DNA from: Nitrospira tepida
GTDB lineage: Bacteria > Nitrospirota > Nitrospiria > Nitrospirales > Nitrospiraceae
Length of the DNA stretch: 64,000 nt
Direction of reading: 5' to 3'
Assembly: GCF_947241125.1 (NCBI RefSeq)
Contig: NZ_OX365700.1
Coordinates: forward strand, 2,946,001-3,010,000
Part shown: in pieces, positions 16,487-25,283 of the stretch
How positions within the stretch are numbered: the stretch's first letter is position 1
Layout: the number at the start of each line of letters is the position of its first letter
The notes under the pieces: generated by a model
Told to the model about the DNA's origin: nothing
Databases searched by the model: none
The model's input: the letters and a program-made list of their open reading frames with translations, nothing else
Translations under genes and position numbers: made by a program

Positions 16487-17773
16487 ATGAACATCCTGGT
16501 CATCGGGAGCGGCGGGCGCGAACATGCGATGGTGTGGAGGCTCGCGCAGAGTCCGCGGCTGACCCGCCTCTACTGCGCCCCCGGCAACGGCGGGATCGCG
16601 CAACAGGCCACCTGCGTCCCGATCGCCGCGGAGGATGTGGCCGGCCTCAAGGCCTTTGTCCAGCGCGAGGGCATCGATCTCACCGTGGTCGGTCCCGAAG
16701 CCCCGTTGGCCGCCGGGATCGCGGATGAGTTCCGCAAAGCCAAGCTGAAGATCTTCGGGCCGACCGCGCTTGCCGCCCAAGTCGAATCCAGCAAGATCTT
16801 CACCAAGGAGCTGCTGACCAGCCATCAGATTCCGACCGCGCGCGCCCAATCGTTCGATCAGGTGGAGCCCGCCTTAGCCTATTTGCGCGACCAACCGCTC
16901 CCGATCGTGATCAAGGCCGATGGGTTGGCGCAGGGCAAGGGTGTGGTGGTCGCCACGACCGCCGCCCAAGCCGAGGATGCCGTGCGCGACAGTTTGGAAC
17001 GGCACCTGTTCGGGGCTGCCGGCCGGCGGGTGCTGATTGAACAATTTCTCGACGGCGAGGAGCTCACCGTCATGGCCGTGACCGACGGCAAGACCGTGAT
17101 TCCGATGCTGCCGGCGCAGGACCACAAGCGGGTGGGGGACGGCGACACAGGACCCAACACCGGCGGCATGGGCGCCTACGCCCCGGCGCCGCTCGGGAGC
17201 GCGGCGTTGATCGAGCGGGTGCAGCGCACGGTCCTGCAACCGACCGTGGACGCGCTCTCGCGCATGGGCCGTCCGTTTCAGGGCGTGCTCTACGCGGGAT
17301 TGATGATCGTGAAGGGTGAGCCCTACGTGCTGGAGTTCAATGCCCGCCTGGGGGACCCGGAAACCCAGGCGGTGCTCCCCCTGTTGAAGACCGATCTCGT
17401 GGATGTCATCGAAGCCGTGGTCGAACATCGGCTGGATCAATGCCGTATTGAGTGGCATCCGTTGACCGCGGTCTGTGTCGTGCTGACCTCGGGCGGCTAC
17501 CCCGGTTCTTATCGCCACGGCTGTCCGATCAGCGGTCTCGCGGCCGCGCGGCAGGATGACGGACACCATACCATCGTCTTTCATGCCGGCACAGCGGTCA
17601 CGGACGGCTCGCTCGTCACCGCCGGAGGCCGGGTCTTAGGGGTGACGGGATTGGGGTCGACGCTGCTGGAGGCTCGGGAGCGGGCCTATGCCGCCGTCCG
17701 GCCGATTCAGTTCGACGGGCGGCATTTCCGCACCGACATCGCCATGCGCGCGCTGCGCCAGTCCCGCGCGTAA
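16487..17773 (+). CDS. purD: Phosphoribosylamine--glycine ligase
   Basis: A 428-residue ATP-grasp enzyme joining glycine to phosphoribosylamine in purine synthesis. Start motif MNILVIGSGGREHA is the classic N-terminus and fixes the start at 16487 rather than the in-frame ATG at 16424. Also visible are PGNGGIAQ, IKADGLAQGKGVV, the HKRVGDGDTGPNTGGMGAY loop and the metal/ATP site EFNARLGDPETQ. The C-terminal domain is complete. It shares a strand and likely a transcript with purH and the Sua5-family gene, which starts 25 bases after its stop. Confidence 0.97.
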   Translation: MNILVIGSGGREHAMVWRLAQSPRLTRLYCAPGNGGIAQQATCVPIAAEDVAGLKAFVQREGIDLTVVGPEAPLAAGIADEFRKAKLKIFGPTALAAQVESSKIFTKELLTSHQIPTARAQSFDQVEPALAYLRDQPLPIVIKADGLAQGKGVVVATTAAQAEDAVRDSLERHLFGAAGRRVLIEQFLDGEELTVMAVTDGKTVIPMLPAQDHKRVGDGDTGPNTGGMGAYAPAPLGSAALIERVQRTVLQPTVDALSRMGRPFQGVLYAGLMIVKGEPYVLEFNARLGDPETQAVLPLLKTDLVDVIEAVVEHRLDQCRIEWHPLTAVCVVLTSGGYPGSYRHGCPISGLAAARQDDGHHTIVFHAGTAVTDGSLVTAGGRVLGVTGLGSTLLEARERAYAAVRPIQFDGRHFRTDIAMRALRQSRA

Positions 17774-17798
17774 ACCAGGATGCCTCCGCCGACTCATC

Positions 17799-18467
17799 GT
17801 GTCACTCATCGATTGTGTTGACGGCTTCTCGCCCGCGCTGCTGACGGAGTTGCGCTCCATCATCCGGCACGACGGCATCCTGGCTGCGGCGACCGAAAGT
17901 TCCTATGCCCTCTGCGGCTCGCCCTGGAGCGAACCCGCGGTCGCGCGGATCAACCGGCTCAAGGGGAGGCCGCCGGACAAGCCGTTGCTGGTGCTCATCC
18001 ATCGTCCTGAGGAGCTGGTACGTCTGACGCGGGACATTCCGGAGCCGGCTCGAGTCCTCATGCGGCATTGCTGGCCTGGTCCGCTCACCATCGTGCTGCC
18101 GGCCCATCCATCGTTGCCACCGGGGCTCACCGCCGGCACGCAGACCGTCGGCATTCGCTGGCCCGACTACCGGCCGCTGGTTCCGCTCTTGGAGGCCGTC
18201 GGGCCGTTGACCGGCACCAGCGCCAACCGATCGGGGCACGAACCGCTGACCGACGCGCAGTCCGTGCAGAAGGAATTCGGCTCCGACCTCGATGTCGTGC
18301 TGGATATGGGCCCGACACCGGGCGGCGCACCCTCGACCGTCGTGCACATCGAGGCCCACGCCGTGCGACTGCTCCGGGCCGGACCGGTCGCCGCGCCCGA
18401 GCTCCGGACATTGCTGGCGCCACTTGGTATCGCGCTGATTGAGCCGGCAGCCGGTGACCTCGCCTGA
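17799..18467 (+). CDS. Sua5/YciO/YrdC family, probable L-threonylcarbamoyladenylate synthase
   Basis: A 222-residue YrdC-fold protein. In this family, Thr, bicarbonate and ATP give threonylcarbamoyl-AMP for the t6A37 modification of tRNA. Visible motifs: GILAAATESSYALCG (usual TDTVYGLG region), INRLKGRPPDKPLLVLI, HCWPGPLTIVLPA, VGIRWPDY and PLTGTSANRSG. The TSANxSG and KxRxxxKP signatures support nucleotide binding. The TD of the usual TDTVYGL is TE here, so a paralogue of YciO type cannot be excluded. GTG 17799 is the best start; upstream in-frame codons overlap purD. Confidence 0.87.
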   Translation: MSLIDCVDGFSPALLTELRSIIRHDGILAAATESSYALCGSPWSEPAVARINRLKGRPPDKPLLVLIHRPEELVRLTRDIPEPARVLMRHCWPGPLTIVLPAHPSLPPGLTAGTQTVGIRWPDYRPLVPLLEAVGPLTGTSANRSGHEPLTDAQSVQKEFGSDLDVVLDMGPTPGGAPSTVVHIEAHAVRLLRAGPVAAPELRTLLAPLGIALIEPAAGDLA

Positions 18468-18523
18468 CGCGGACCGGCTGGCACAGTCGTACTCACCTCA
18501 CACCAAACAGGAGAGAAGGAGAA

Positions 18524-18958
18524 ATGAGAACATTGTCCCGCTGTGGTTGGACCTGGTCGCGGACCATCGCCCCGGTTGGTCTCGGCATCTTGTTGCTTGC
18601 GATGACGGGCTGTGACTGGTGGCCGCCGGCGCTGCAATCGCAGATCGAGCAGCTCAAGACCGATCTGCAGACCTTGACCGCGGAACGCACCAGGCTCGAA
18701 CAGCAGGTCTCGGCCCTCACCCGCGCGCGGGAAGATCTTCAGGTCCGGGTGGATCAATTGGCGCAGGTCAATAAAGAGCGAGGGGCGATGATCGCCGACC
18801 TGGAGCGGTCGCTGAAGGCCGCCCGCCAGCAGAAGGCGGCCCCGGCGAAATCGAGCACTGTCAAGGCCAAAACAGGTCACCCGACCAAGGCGAAGACCAC
18901 TGTGCAGAAGACGACGAAGAAGAAGCCGACAGCAACCAAACCGAAGGCGCGTCCCTGA
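18524..18958 (+). CDS. Coiled-coil lipoprotein with Lys-rich tail
   Basis: A 144-residue protein. The signal sequence ends with LLAMTGC (Cys30), indicating a lipoprotein. Residues about 37-102 form heptad-rich coiled coil (QIEQLKTDLQTLTAERTRLE and onward). The C-terminal 40 residues are almost only Lys, Thr, Ala and Pro, resembling peptidoglycan- or polyanion-binding tails. AGGAG lies upstream. The gene follows the Sua5-family gene by 56 bases on the same strand. No family name is recognised; an envelope spacer role is inference. Confidence 0.75.
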   Translation: MRTLSRCGWTWSRTIAPVGLGILLLAMTGCDWWPPALQSQIEQLKTDLQTLTAERTRLEQQVSALTRAREDLQVRVDQLAQVNKERGAMIADLERSLKAARQQKAAPAKSSTVKAKTGHPTKAKTTVQKTTKKKPTATKPKARP

Positions 18959-19000
18959 CGAGCCCCCGATAGTCGGTCATGGAATCGGAAGGAACGGCCG

Positions 19001-19384
19001 CTAGCTGGAGGAAGAAGACGAACTGCCACCGCTGGACGCCGACGTTCCGCTGGACCCGGACGAGGCCGGGGCGGCGGTCGAGGCCGATGAGGCTGACGAG
19101 GGGGCGCCACCGCCGCCCGAGGGACCAGTGGCTGCGGTGCCTGTGCCTGCCTTGGCCGGAGCCGCGGCATTGCTGTCGCCCTTGCCGTTCTCGGAGGGCT
19201 TCAGCTTGTTGGAATAGTCCGTAATGTACCACCCGCTGCCTTTGAACATGATCGCTGGCGAGGAAATCACTTTGTTCACGGCGTGGCCGCACCGTTCGCA
19301 AGTGGCAATCGGCGGGTCGCTCACCCGCTGTTTCACCTCGAATCGGTAGTCACAACCCTGGCAGACATACTCGTAAATCGGCAC
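19001..19384 (-). CDS. FmdB-family zinc-ribbon protein with Ser/Gly/Ala tail
   Basis: A 127-residue protein. The first 60 residues are the FmdB/CxxC regulatory domain: MPIYEYVCQGC (Cys8, Cys11) and ATCERCG (Cys29, Cys32) make a zinc ribbon, followed by FKGSGWYITDY, the usual end of this domain. The remaining 65 residues are low complexity, nearly all Ser, Gly, Ala, Thr and Pro, ending in a run of serines. FmdB proteins are small putative transcription regulators of unclear function. The tail is a linker or disordered region; its length is unusual relative to the roughly 60-110 residues common for the family. Confidence 0.85.
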   Translation of the reverse strand: MPIYEYVCQGCDYRFEVKQRVSDPPIATCERCGHAVNKVISSPAIMFKGSGWYITDYSNKLKPSENGKGDSNAAAPAKAGTGTAATGPSGGGGAPSSASSASTAAPASSGSSGTSASSGGSSSSSSS

Positions 19385-19516
19385 GGATGGCCTCCCTTCT
19401 CACGCGACACAACTTCAACCAAGATAACGCTGGATGGCCTGAAATCAAGCCCCGGCCTCACTCGAACTGCTGCCAGGTGGGGGCGAGGCAACCAGTGGAC
19501 GGAACGGCGGCCGCGA

Positions 19517-20713
19517 CTACCGGCTCAGGTTCCGGAGAGCCGTCTCCATGCGATCCATCCCGCGGGTGATCGCATCAAGCCCGGTGGCATAGGACAATCG
19601 GATGTGATCCTGGCTCCCAAACGGCTCACCCGGCACCACCGCAATTTGAGCCGTCTTCAAGAGATACTGCGCCACCTCGCTCGGCGTCCGAAGCGCGGTG
19701 TCATCCGCACGGGCGCCCAGCACGCCGGCAAGATTGGGAAAGGCATAGAAGGCCCCCGTCGGCATCCGGCAATGGACTCCGGGCATCTTGTTGAGCCGTT
19801 CGACCATGACCCGGCGCCGCCGCTCGAATTCTGTCACCATTTCCGTGACGAACCGAACCCCCATCTTCAGCGCCGCCACTGCCGCCTTCTGCGAAATCGA
19901 GCAGGGGTTCGAGGTGCTTTGGCTCTGAATGTTGGCCATCGCCGTGAGCAGATCTTTCGGGCCGGCCGCGTACCCGATGCGCCAGCCGGTCATGGCAAAC
20001 GACTTGCTCACACCGTTGATGACGACGGTGCGGGCGGCGACTTCCGGGCTCAGGCTGGCGATGCTGAGGTGGCGGACCCCGTCGTAGATGATCTTTTCAT
20101 AGATCTCGTCGGAAATGATGAGCAGATCATGGCGGCAGGCTACCTCCGCGATCACGTCGAGCGTCCGCCGGTCGTACGTGGCGCCTGTGGGGTTGCACGG
20201 GGTGTTCACGACGATGGCCTTGGTCCGCGGCGTGACCAACGTTTCGAGTTGCTGCCGATCGATCGCATAGCCGTCCTCTTCGCGGGTCTTCAGCCACACC
20301 GGCGTCCCGTCGTTCAGCAGCACCTGGTCTTGATAGGACACCCAGAACGGCGTGGGAATAATCACCTCGTCGCCGGCTTCGATCAGCGCCTCGAAGAGAT
20401 TGTACAGGGAGTGTTTCGCCCCGCAGGACACAAGCACCTGCGTCCGCTCGTAGGACAGCCCCTGCTCGGCGCGCAGCTTGTCCACGATCGCCCCGCGTAA
20501 GTCGTCGATGCCGGAGGAGGGCGTATATTTCGTAAAGCCGGCGTCGATGGCGGCCTGCGCCGCCTCCTTGACCGGCTGCGGCGTATCGAAATCCGGCTCT
20601 CCGGAGGCGAAATCGATCACGTCGACGCCCTGCGCGGCCATAGACTTGGCCAGGGCGGTAATCGCCAAGGTCGGGGAGGGGACCACCCGAGCGGCCCGAG
20701 CAGCCAGTTTCAT
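19517..20713 (-). CDS. aspC: Pyridoxal-phosphate aspartate aminotransferase (class I)
   Basis: A 398-residue fold-type I aminotransferase interconverting aspartate/2-oxoglutarate and oxaloacetate/glutamate. Visible are the N-terminal FASGEPDFDTP, NTPCNPTGATYDR, ISDEIYEKIIYDG and the Schiff-base lysine in VSKSFAMTGWRIGY. The C-terminal PGEPFGSQDHIRLSYA carries the substrate-binding Arg. This is the Iγ/aatA-type subgroup; some members also accept prephenate. The ATG overlaps the coaD stop by four bases, and rsmD precedes coaD with another overlap, so rsmD-coaD-aspC form one leftward operon. Confidence 0.93.
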   Translation of the reverse strand: MKLAARAARVVPSPTLAITALAKSMAAQGVDVIDFASGEPDFDTPQPVKEAAQAAIDAGFTKYTPSSGIDDLRGAIVDKLRAEQGLSYERTQVLVSCGAKHSLYNLFEALIEAGDEVIIPTPFWVSYQDQVLLNDGTPVWLKTREEDGYAIDRQQLETLVTPRTKAIVVNTPCNPTGATYDRRTLDVIAEVACRHDLLIISDEIYEKIIYDGVRHLSIASLSPEVAARTVVINGVSKSFAMTGWRIGYAAGPKDLLTAMANIQSQSTSNPCSISQKAAVAALKMGVRFVTEMVTEFERRRRVMVERLNKMPGVHCRMPTGAFYAFPNLAGVLGARADDTALRTPSEVAQYLLKTAQIAVVPGEPFGSQDHIRLSYATGLDAITRGMDRMETALRNLSR

Positions 20714-21198
20714 GACGATCCGCTCCGTAATCGTGCCTGGAGTCGCCGGGCGACGTCCGGATGGAGAAACTTGTTAAGGTCGCCCCCGTGGCGGCCGACG
20801 TCCTTGATGAGACTTGAGGTCAAATAGGAATACTCTTCGCGCGGCATGAAAAATACCGTCTCGATCGAACTGTCCAACTTGCGGTTGACGAGCGCCATTT
20901 GAAACTCATATTCGAAATCCGAAATCGCGCGCAGCCCTCGGATCACGGCGCGCGCCCCCATGCGGCGGACAAATTCCACGAGCAGGCCCTCGAAACTCGT
21001 CACCTGCACCCCGGGCAACTCCTTCGTCACCACCCGCACCATCTCGATCCGTTCTTCCAGCGTAAATAACGGCCGTTTGGCGGGATTGGGCGCCACGGCG
21101 ACCATGACCTGGTCGAACACGGAGAGGCTCCGGGTGATGATATCAGTGTGCCCATGCGTAATGGGATCGAAGGTGCCTGCGTAGATGCCGAGTTTCAT
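20710..21198 (-). CDS. coaD: Phosphopantetheine adenylyltransferase
   Basis: A 162-residue nucleotidyltransferase, the penultimate step of coenzyme A synthesis (4'-phosphopantetheine plus ATP to dephospho-CoA). Hallmarks: YAGTFDPITHGHTDII with the HxGH motif, PAKRPLFTLEERIEM, RGLRAISDFEYEFQMA and SSLIKDVGRHGGD. Length matches E. coli CoaD. It overlaps rsmD upstream and aspC downstream by four bases each, indicating coupled translation. Confidence 0.97.
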   Translation of the reverse strand: MKLGIYAGTFDPITHGHTDIITRSLSVFDQVMVAVAPNPAKRPLFTLEERIEMVRVVTKELPGVQVTSFEGLLVEFVRRMGARAVIRGLRAISDFEYEFQMALVNRKLDSSIETVFFMPREEYSYLTSSLIKDVGRHGGDLNKFLHPDVARRLQARLRSGSS

Positions 21199-21812
21199 GC
21201 GGACTCCGCCGATGCAACCATTGAGCAGGCCTCCTGACGATACAGCGTGACCGCCGAGTCCCCGTACCGATACGTCCGCGCCCTGGCCAACGGGCCAAAG
21301 CCCGGCGGCGGGACGAAGTCCGCGTCATGCTCGACCGCCACGATCGCGCGCGGTTCCAGCAGGCGCGGAGGAAATCGGGCCGCGAGCCGGGTCACCTCCT
21401 CCGTCGCGCGATAGGGCGGATCGGCCAGCACAAGGCGGAACGGCGGCAGGGTATCGGCCACACGCGACAAAAAGGTTTCCACCCGACGCACGTGGACCTC
21501 CACACTGTCCGTCAACCCACAGGCTTGAAGATTCTCTCGGATGAGGCGGATTGAGAGAGGATCGGCTTCGACAAACGTAACGTGGGTTGCCCCTCGGCTG
21601 AGCGCCTCAATGCCCAACGCCCCGCTGCCGGCATAGAGGTCAAGGACCCGTGCGCCTTCCACCTCGCTGCCGAGGATGGAAAAGAGGGCTTCCTTGACCC
21701 GATCGGTGGTCGGCCGAATCGTCAGCCCGCGGGGAGTCTTGAGCCGGCGCCCTTTTCGCTTGCCCGCAATAACCCGCACGCCAGAACCACTTGTATCCGC
21801 GGACTCTAACAC
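21195..21812 (-). CDS. rsmD: 16S rRNA (guanine-N2)-methyltransferase RsmD
   Basis: A 205-residue SAM-dependent methyltransferase for m2G966 of 16S rRNA. Visible: RVIAGKRKGRRLKTP (N-terminal RNA-contact segment), RPTTDRVKEALFSIL, the SAM loop DLYAGSGALGIEALSRGA and the catalytic LADPPY. The start used is GTG at 21812; a shorter start inside the first 12 residues is possible because the conserved part begins at about residue 13. First gene of the rsmD-coaD-aspC operon; rsmD-coaD is a common pair in bacteria. Confidence 0.94.
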   Translation of the reverse strand: MLESADTSGSGVRVIAGKRKGRRLKTPRGLTIRPTTDRVKEALFSILGSEVEGARVLDLYAGSGALGIEALSRGATHVTFVEADPLSIRLIRENLQACGLTDSVEVHVRRVETFLSRVADTLPPFRLVLADPPYRATEEVTRLAARFPPRLLEPRAIVAVEHDADFVPPPGFGPLARARTYRYGDSAVTLYRQEACSMVASAESA

Positions 21813-21897
21813 AGGGATTTTCAGAGGGTCAAGGCAACGACCAGGCGGACTGGCACCCTGGCGACAGGGCAGCCTCGGCGTCGGTCGAGGCTGTGTT

Positions 21898-21927
21898 TTG
21901 ACGGACTTTACGGGGATTGTCTATAAT
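21898..21927 (+). promoter_or_regulatory. Strong orphan sigma70-like promoter facing right
   Basis: TTGACG (21898-21903), 18 bases and a perfect TATAAT (21922-21927). It points away from rsmD and toward the minus-strand zinc-ribbon gene, so a transcript would be antisense to that gene or a long leader for radC about 470 bases on. No convincing coding region follows directly. Confidence 0.5.
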
Positions 21928-22032
21928 CAGCCCGCGCACCGGCCGGAGCTCAGCCGTCACCGTGAACGACTGCGGGTCGATCATCGGCCTGCTGAGCGGC
22001 AGCCGGCGCGCGAGGGTGAAGAGGCGGGCGAG

Positions 22033-22206
22033 TCAGCGGGTCGCGGCGGGCTGCACTTCTCGCAGCGTCAGGCTCTTTTTCCGATTCGCCGCGATCGTGC
22101 GATCGATGATGGCGCCGCAATTGATGCACTTCCAGGCATAGAAGATCAGGAAGAAGTCGGAGAACCGTTCGAGCATCATGAGCCCTTTGCACTTCGGACA
22201 TTCCAT
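22033..22206 (-). CDS. Small zinc-ribbon protein, hypothetical
   Basis: A 57-residue protein: MECPKCKG and WKCINCGAIID supply two CxxC pairs for a zinc ribbon, separated by a hydrophobic, aromatic segment (RFSDFFLIFYAW), and followed by a basic tail. ATG 22206 is chosen because GAGGAGG lies five bases upstream; in-frame codons farther upstream add only an Arg-rich stretch. Its function is unknown; treble-clef-like mini proteins of this form are often conserved in Nitrospirota by my recollection. It sits alone between rsmD and radC. Confidence 0.72.
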   Translation of the reverse strand: MECPKCKGLMMLERFSDFFLIFYAWKCINCGAIIDRTIAANRKKSLTLREVQPAATR

Positions 22207-22392
22207 GGGAGCCTCCTCAGCTCGGTGCGTTGCGCGATGGACGCGCCATGGAAGCAAGTCACGAACCAGCATGAATGATCAAGACTTATCAATGGCTTAT
22301 CGTTTTCACGTCGGTCAGAAATGGCGCGAAGTGCTCAACTTTATCCAGGGCCGCTGTACAAAAACGTTCACGGAGAGGGGAACCTGACTTCG

Positions 22393-23121
22393 GTGCCGCG
22401 AGGATCACACCCTAAGTCCGCCGTCATCCGGATCTGCGACTGGCCCGAACGGGAGCGACCACGGGAACGGCTGCTGCGCGACGGAGCCGAGAGTCTCTCC
22501 GATGCGCAACTGTTGGCCATCGTCTTGCGCGTCGGCCGGCCGGAGGCCTCAGCCGTCCAGGTGGCGATGGATCTCCTGTCCCGAACCAATGGGCTCCAGG
22601 GGATTGCCCGGATAGGGACGGACGCCCTTTGTCGGGTGCCCGGCATCGGGCCGGCCAAGGCGGCGCAATTGAAAGCCGCCGTCGAGATCGGCAAGCGCGC
22701 TCTGGCTCAACCGCTGTCGACCGGACAGCCGATCCGCTCCAGCGGGGACGTGTTCCAGGCCTACGCGCCCCAGCTTCGGGATCTTCGCCATGAAACCTTC
22801 CGGTTGCTGCTGTTGGATGCCAAGCATGCGCTGATCCGGGAAACCACCATTTCCGAAGGCACCCTGACCGCGAGTCTCGTGCATCCCCGGGAAGTCTTTT
22901 CTCTGGCCGTCCGGGAATCCGCGGCCGCCGTCATTTGCGTGCACAATCATCCCAGCGGGGACCCGACCCCCAGTCCCGAGGACCGGGCCCTCACCCGCCG
23001 CCTCCAGGACGCCGGCGAGCTGCTGGGGATCCCGGTGCTGGACCATGTCGTGATCGGGGACGGGCGTTACGTCAGCTTTGCCGATCGGGGATGGATGGAG
23101 GAGCGAACCGTGGCCATGTAA
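22393..23121 (+). CDS. radC: RadC family (JAB/MPN) protein
   Basis: About 242 residues. An N-terminal helix-hairpin-helix region (LCRVPGIGPAKAAQLKAAVE) precedes a JAB domain with the metal motif CVHNHPSGDPTPSPED and final DHVVIGDGRYVSF. RadC proteins were named for DNA repair but their biochemical role is unsettled; many occur near mobile DNA. The start is uncertain: GTG 22393 has a G-rich stretch (GGAGAGGGG) about 12 bases upstream, while an in-frame ATG at 22321 would add 24 residues not typical of the family. It is followed after 31 bases by the EF-G paralogue. Confidence 0.9.
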   Translation: MPRGSHPKSAVIRICDWPERERPRERLLRDGAESLSDAQLLAIVLRVGRPEASAVQVAMDLLSRTNGLQGIARIGTDALCRVPGIGPAKAAQLKAAVEIGKRALAQPLSTGQPIRSSGDVFQAYAPQLRDLRHETFRLLLLDAKHALIRETTISEGTLTASLVHPREVFSLAVRESAAAVICVHNHPSGDPTPSPEDRALTRRLQDAGELLGIPVLDHVVIGDGRYVSFADRGWMEERTVAM

Positions 23122-23152
23122 CCGTCGTGAGATGGAACGAAAGGAGGACCGC

Positions 23153-25249
23153 ATGAGCGCAGGACCAGGAGCTGTCATCAGAAATGTCGCGCTCGTTTCC
23201 TACACCGGAGCCGGGAAAACCTCCCTGGCTGAAGCCCTTGCCTTCGGCGCCGGCGCGATTCCCGCGCCGGGATCGGTCTCCCTCGGCACGACCCTGTCGG
23301 ATTTCGAACCCGAAGAGCAGCATCGCCAGCATTCCTTTAGCACCGCTCTCCTGCAATTTTCCTATCAGCACCATACGCTATCCATTCTCGATACCCCGGG
23401 CGAGCGTAATTTTCAGGGGGAAACGCTGGCGGCCCTGCGGGCAGTGGATGCCGTGATCGTCGTGGTCAACGCGGCCATGGGCATCCGGCCGCAACTCACC
23501 CGTCTTTGGGAGCATGTCCGTCTGCTCAAACTCCCCGGCCTCTTGTTTGTGACCGACGTGGAACAGGCCCAGGGGCCGCTCGACTCGCTGATCCGCGACT
23601 GTGCCGAAGCCCTCGATACGGTGGCGTTGCCGTTGGTCCTGCCCGTCGGCCAAGGGGAACAGTTCGACGCCGTCGCCGACGTCTTGGCCGGTTCGATGCT
23701 GAAATCAGGGCCGGAGTCGAACCGGGTGCAGACCCTCCCGCTGCCGGAGGCCTGCGCCGCCTCCGTGGCAGAGGCCAAACGGCAATTGATCGAAGCGGCG
23801 GCCGTGACGGACGATGCCCTGCTCGAGGCCTACCTGGGCGGCGGGGAGCTGTCGATGGACCAGATTCATCGCGGGCTGGCGGCCGCGGTGCAGAGCGGGC
23901 GGATGCTGCCGGTGTTGTGCGGATCCGCCGTTCGGCAGATCGGCATCCAGAGCCTCTTGGACGCGATCGTGCGGTTTCTTCCCGCCCCGACCGAGCGGCA
24001 GGCAGAGCCGTTCGCCCAAGCCGCCCATTCCAACGGCTCCGCTCCTGTGTCCAGACAAGGGCTCCCCGACGAGAAGTTCGCCGCGCTCGCCTTCAAGACG
24101 ATCATCGATCCCTTCATGGGGCGCATGACGTATGTCCGCGTGTACTCCGGTTCCCTCCAAGCCGACACCCCGATCTTCAACGCCAGCCGGCAAGTCCGGG
24201 AGCGGGGCGGGCACCTCTTCACGGTCATCGGGAAAAAGTATCAGTCGGTTCCGACCCTCACCGCAGGCCAGATCGGCGCCATCGGGAAGCTCAAGGACAC
24301 GCAGACCGGGGATACGCTCTGCGATGAAACCGAGCCGGTCCTGTTTCCGGCCCTGTCGTTGCCGCGCCCGGTGCTGTCGTACGCCTTGGAGCCAAAGTCG
24401 AAAGCCGACATTGAAAAGGTCAGCCTCGGCCTGCACAAATTAGTTGAGGAGGACCCCACGCTGGCCCTGTTGCGCAACGATGAAACGAAGGAACTCGTGT
24501 TGAGCGGCCTCGGCCAGGTCCATATCGACGTGGCCGTGGAGCGGCTGCGCCGCAAGTACGGCGTGGAAGTGGAGCTGCACACTCCGCGCGTGCCGTACAA
24601 AGAGACCATCCGATCCGCGGCCTCGGCGCAGGGCAAGTATAAGAAACAGACCGGGGGCCACGGCCAATACGGCGATTGCTGGCTGCAGCTCACCCCGCTG
24701 GAACGCGGCGCCGGCTTCAAGTTCGAAAACAAGATCGTCGGCGGCGCGATCCCCCGCAATTTCATTCCGGCGGTGGAAAAGGGCGTCGTCGAAGCCATGC
24801 ATGAGGGCGTGCTGGCAGGCTTTCCCGTGGTCGATCTTCAGGTCACGGTCTATGACGGGTCGTATCATGTCGTCGATTCGTCGGAACTGGCCTTCAAAAT
24901 CGCGGCGTCGATGGGGTTCAAGAAGGCGATGGAGGCGGCGCACCCGATTCTCTTGGAGCCCTTGATGCACGTCGAGGTGAGCTGTCCCGACGAATTCGTC
25001 GGCGCGGTGATCGGCGACTTGAACGGGCGGCGCGGCCGCATCATCACCGTCACGGCCAAGGGCCATACGGAATCCATCGAAGCGATCGTGCCGCTCGCCG
25101 AGATGCTCCGCTACGCCTCGAGCCTCAACGGCCTGACCGGCGGGCGCGCGGATTATGCGATGGAACTCGCCGGGTACGAAGAGGTGCCGCGCGACCAGGC
25201 CGCCAAGGTGATCGAGGAAGCCAAGGCCTCACGGCATGCGGTGGCCTGA
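23153..25249 (+). CDS. EF-G-like translation GTPase paralogue with degenerate G motifs
   Basis: A 698-residue protein with the full EF-G domain order: G domain (1-290), domain II (about 300-395), III, IV (QTGGHGQYGDCWLQL, about 500-515) and V (LLEPLMHVEVSCPDEFVGAV). P-loop SYTGAGKT (16-23) is intact. The DTPGH motif reads DTPGE, so the catalytic His is Glu84. The NKMD base-specificity motif reads TDVE (134-137). The switch I end RGITI reads RQHSF. EF-G2-type paralogues show similar drift. It may bind a ribosome without normal GTP turnover. AAGGAGG before ATG 23153 is a strong start signal. A canonical fusA must lie elsewhere. Confidence 0.9.
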   Translation: MSAGPGAVIRNVALVSYTGAGKTSLAEALAFGAGAIPAPGSVSLGTTLSDFEPEEQHRQHSFSTALLQFSYQHHTLSILDTPGERNFQGETLAALRAVDAVIVVVNAAMGIRPQLTRLWEHVRLLKLPGLLFVTDVEQAQGPLDSLIRDCAEALDTVALPLVLPVGQGEQFDAVADVLAGSMLKSGPESNRVQTLPLPEACAASVAEAKRQLIEAAAVTDDALLEAYLGGGELSMDQIHRGLAAAVQSGRMLPVLCGSAVRQIGIQSLLDAIVRFLPAPTERQAEPFAQAAHSNGSAPVSRQGLPDEKFAALAFKTIIDPFMGRMTYVRVYSGSLQADTPIFNASRQVRERGGHLFTVIGKKYQSVPTLTAGQIGAIGKLKDTQTGDTLCDETEPVLFPALSLPRPVLSYALEPKSKADIEKVSLGLHKLVEEDPTLALLRNDETKELVLSGLGQVHIDVAVERLRRKYGVEVELHTPRVPYKETIRSAASAQGKYKKQTGGHGQYGDCWLQLTPLERGAGFKFENKIVGGAIPRNFIPAVEKGVVEAMHEGVLAGFPVVDLQVTVYDGSYHVVDSSELAFKIAASMGFKKAMEAAHPILLEPLMHVEVSCPDEFVGAVIGDLNGRRGRIITVTAKGHTESIEAIVPLAEMLRYASSLNGLTGGRADYAMELAGYEEVPRDQAAKVIEEAKASRHAVA

Positions 25250-25283
25250 CCGGTGAGGAGGGGAGCAGGTCCGGCGAGGGCGA

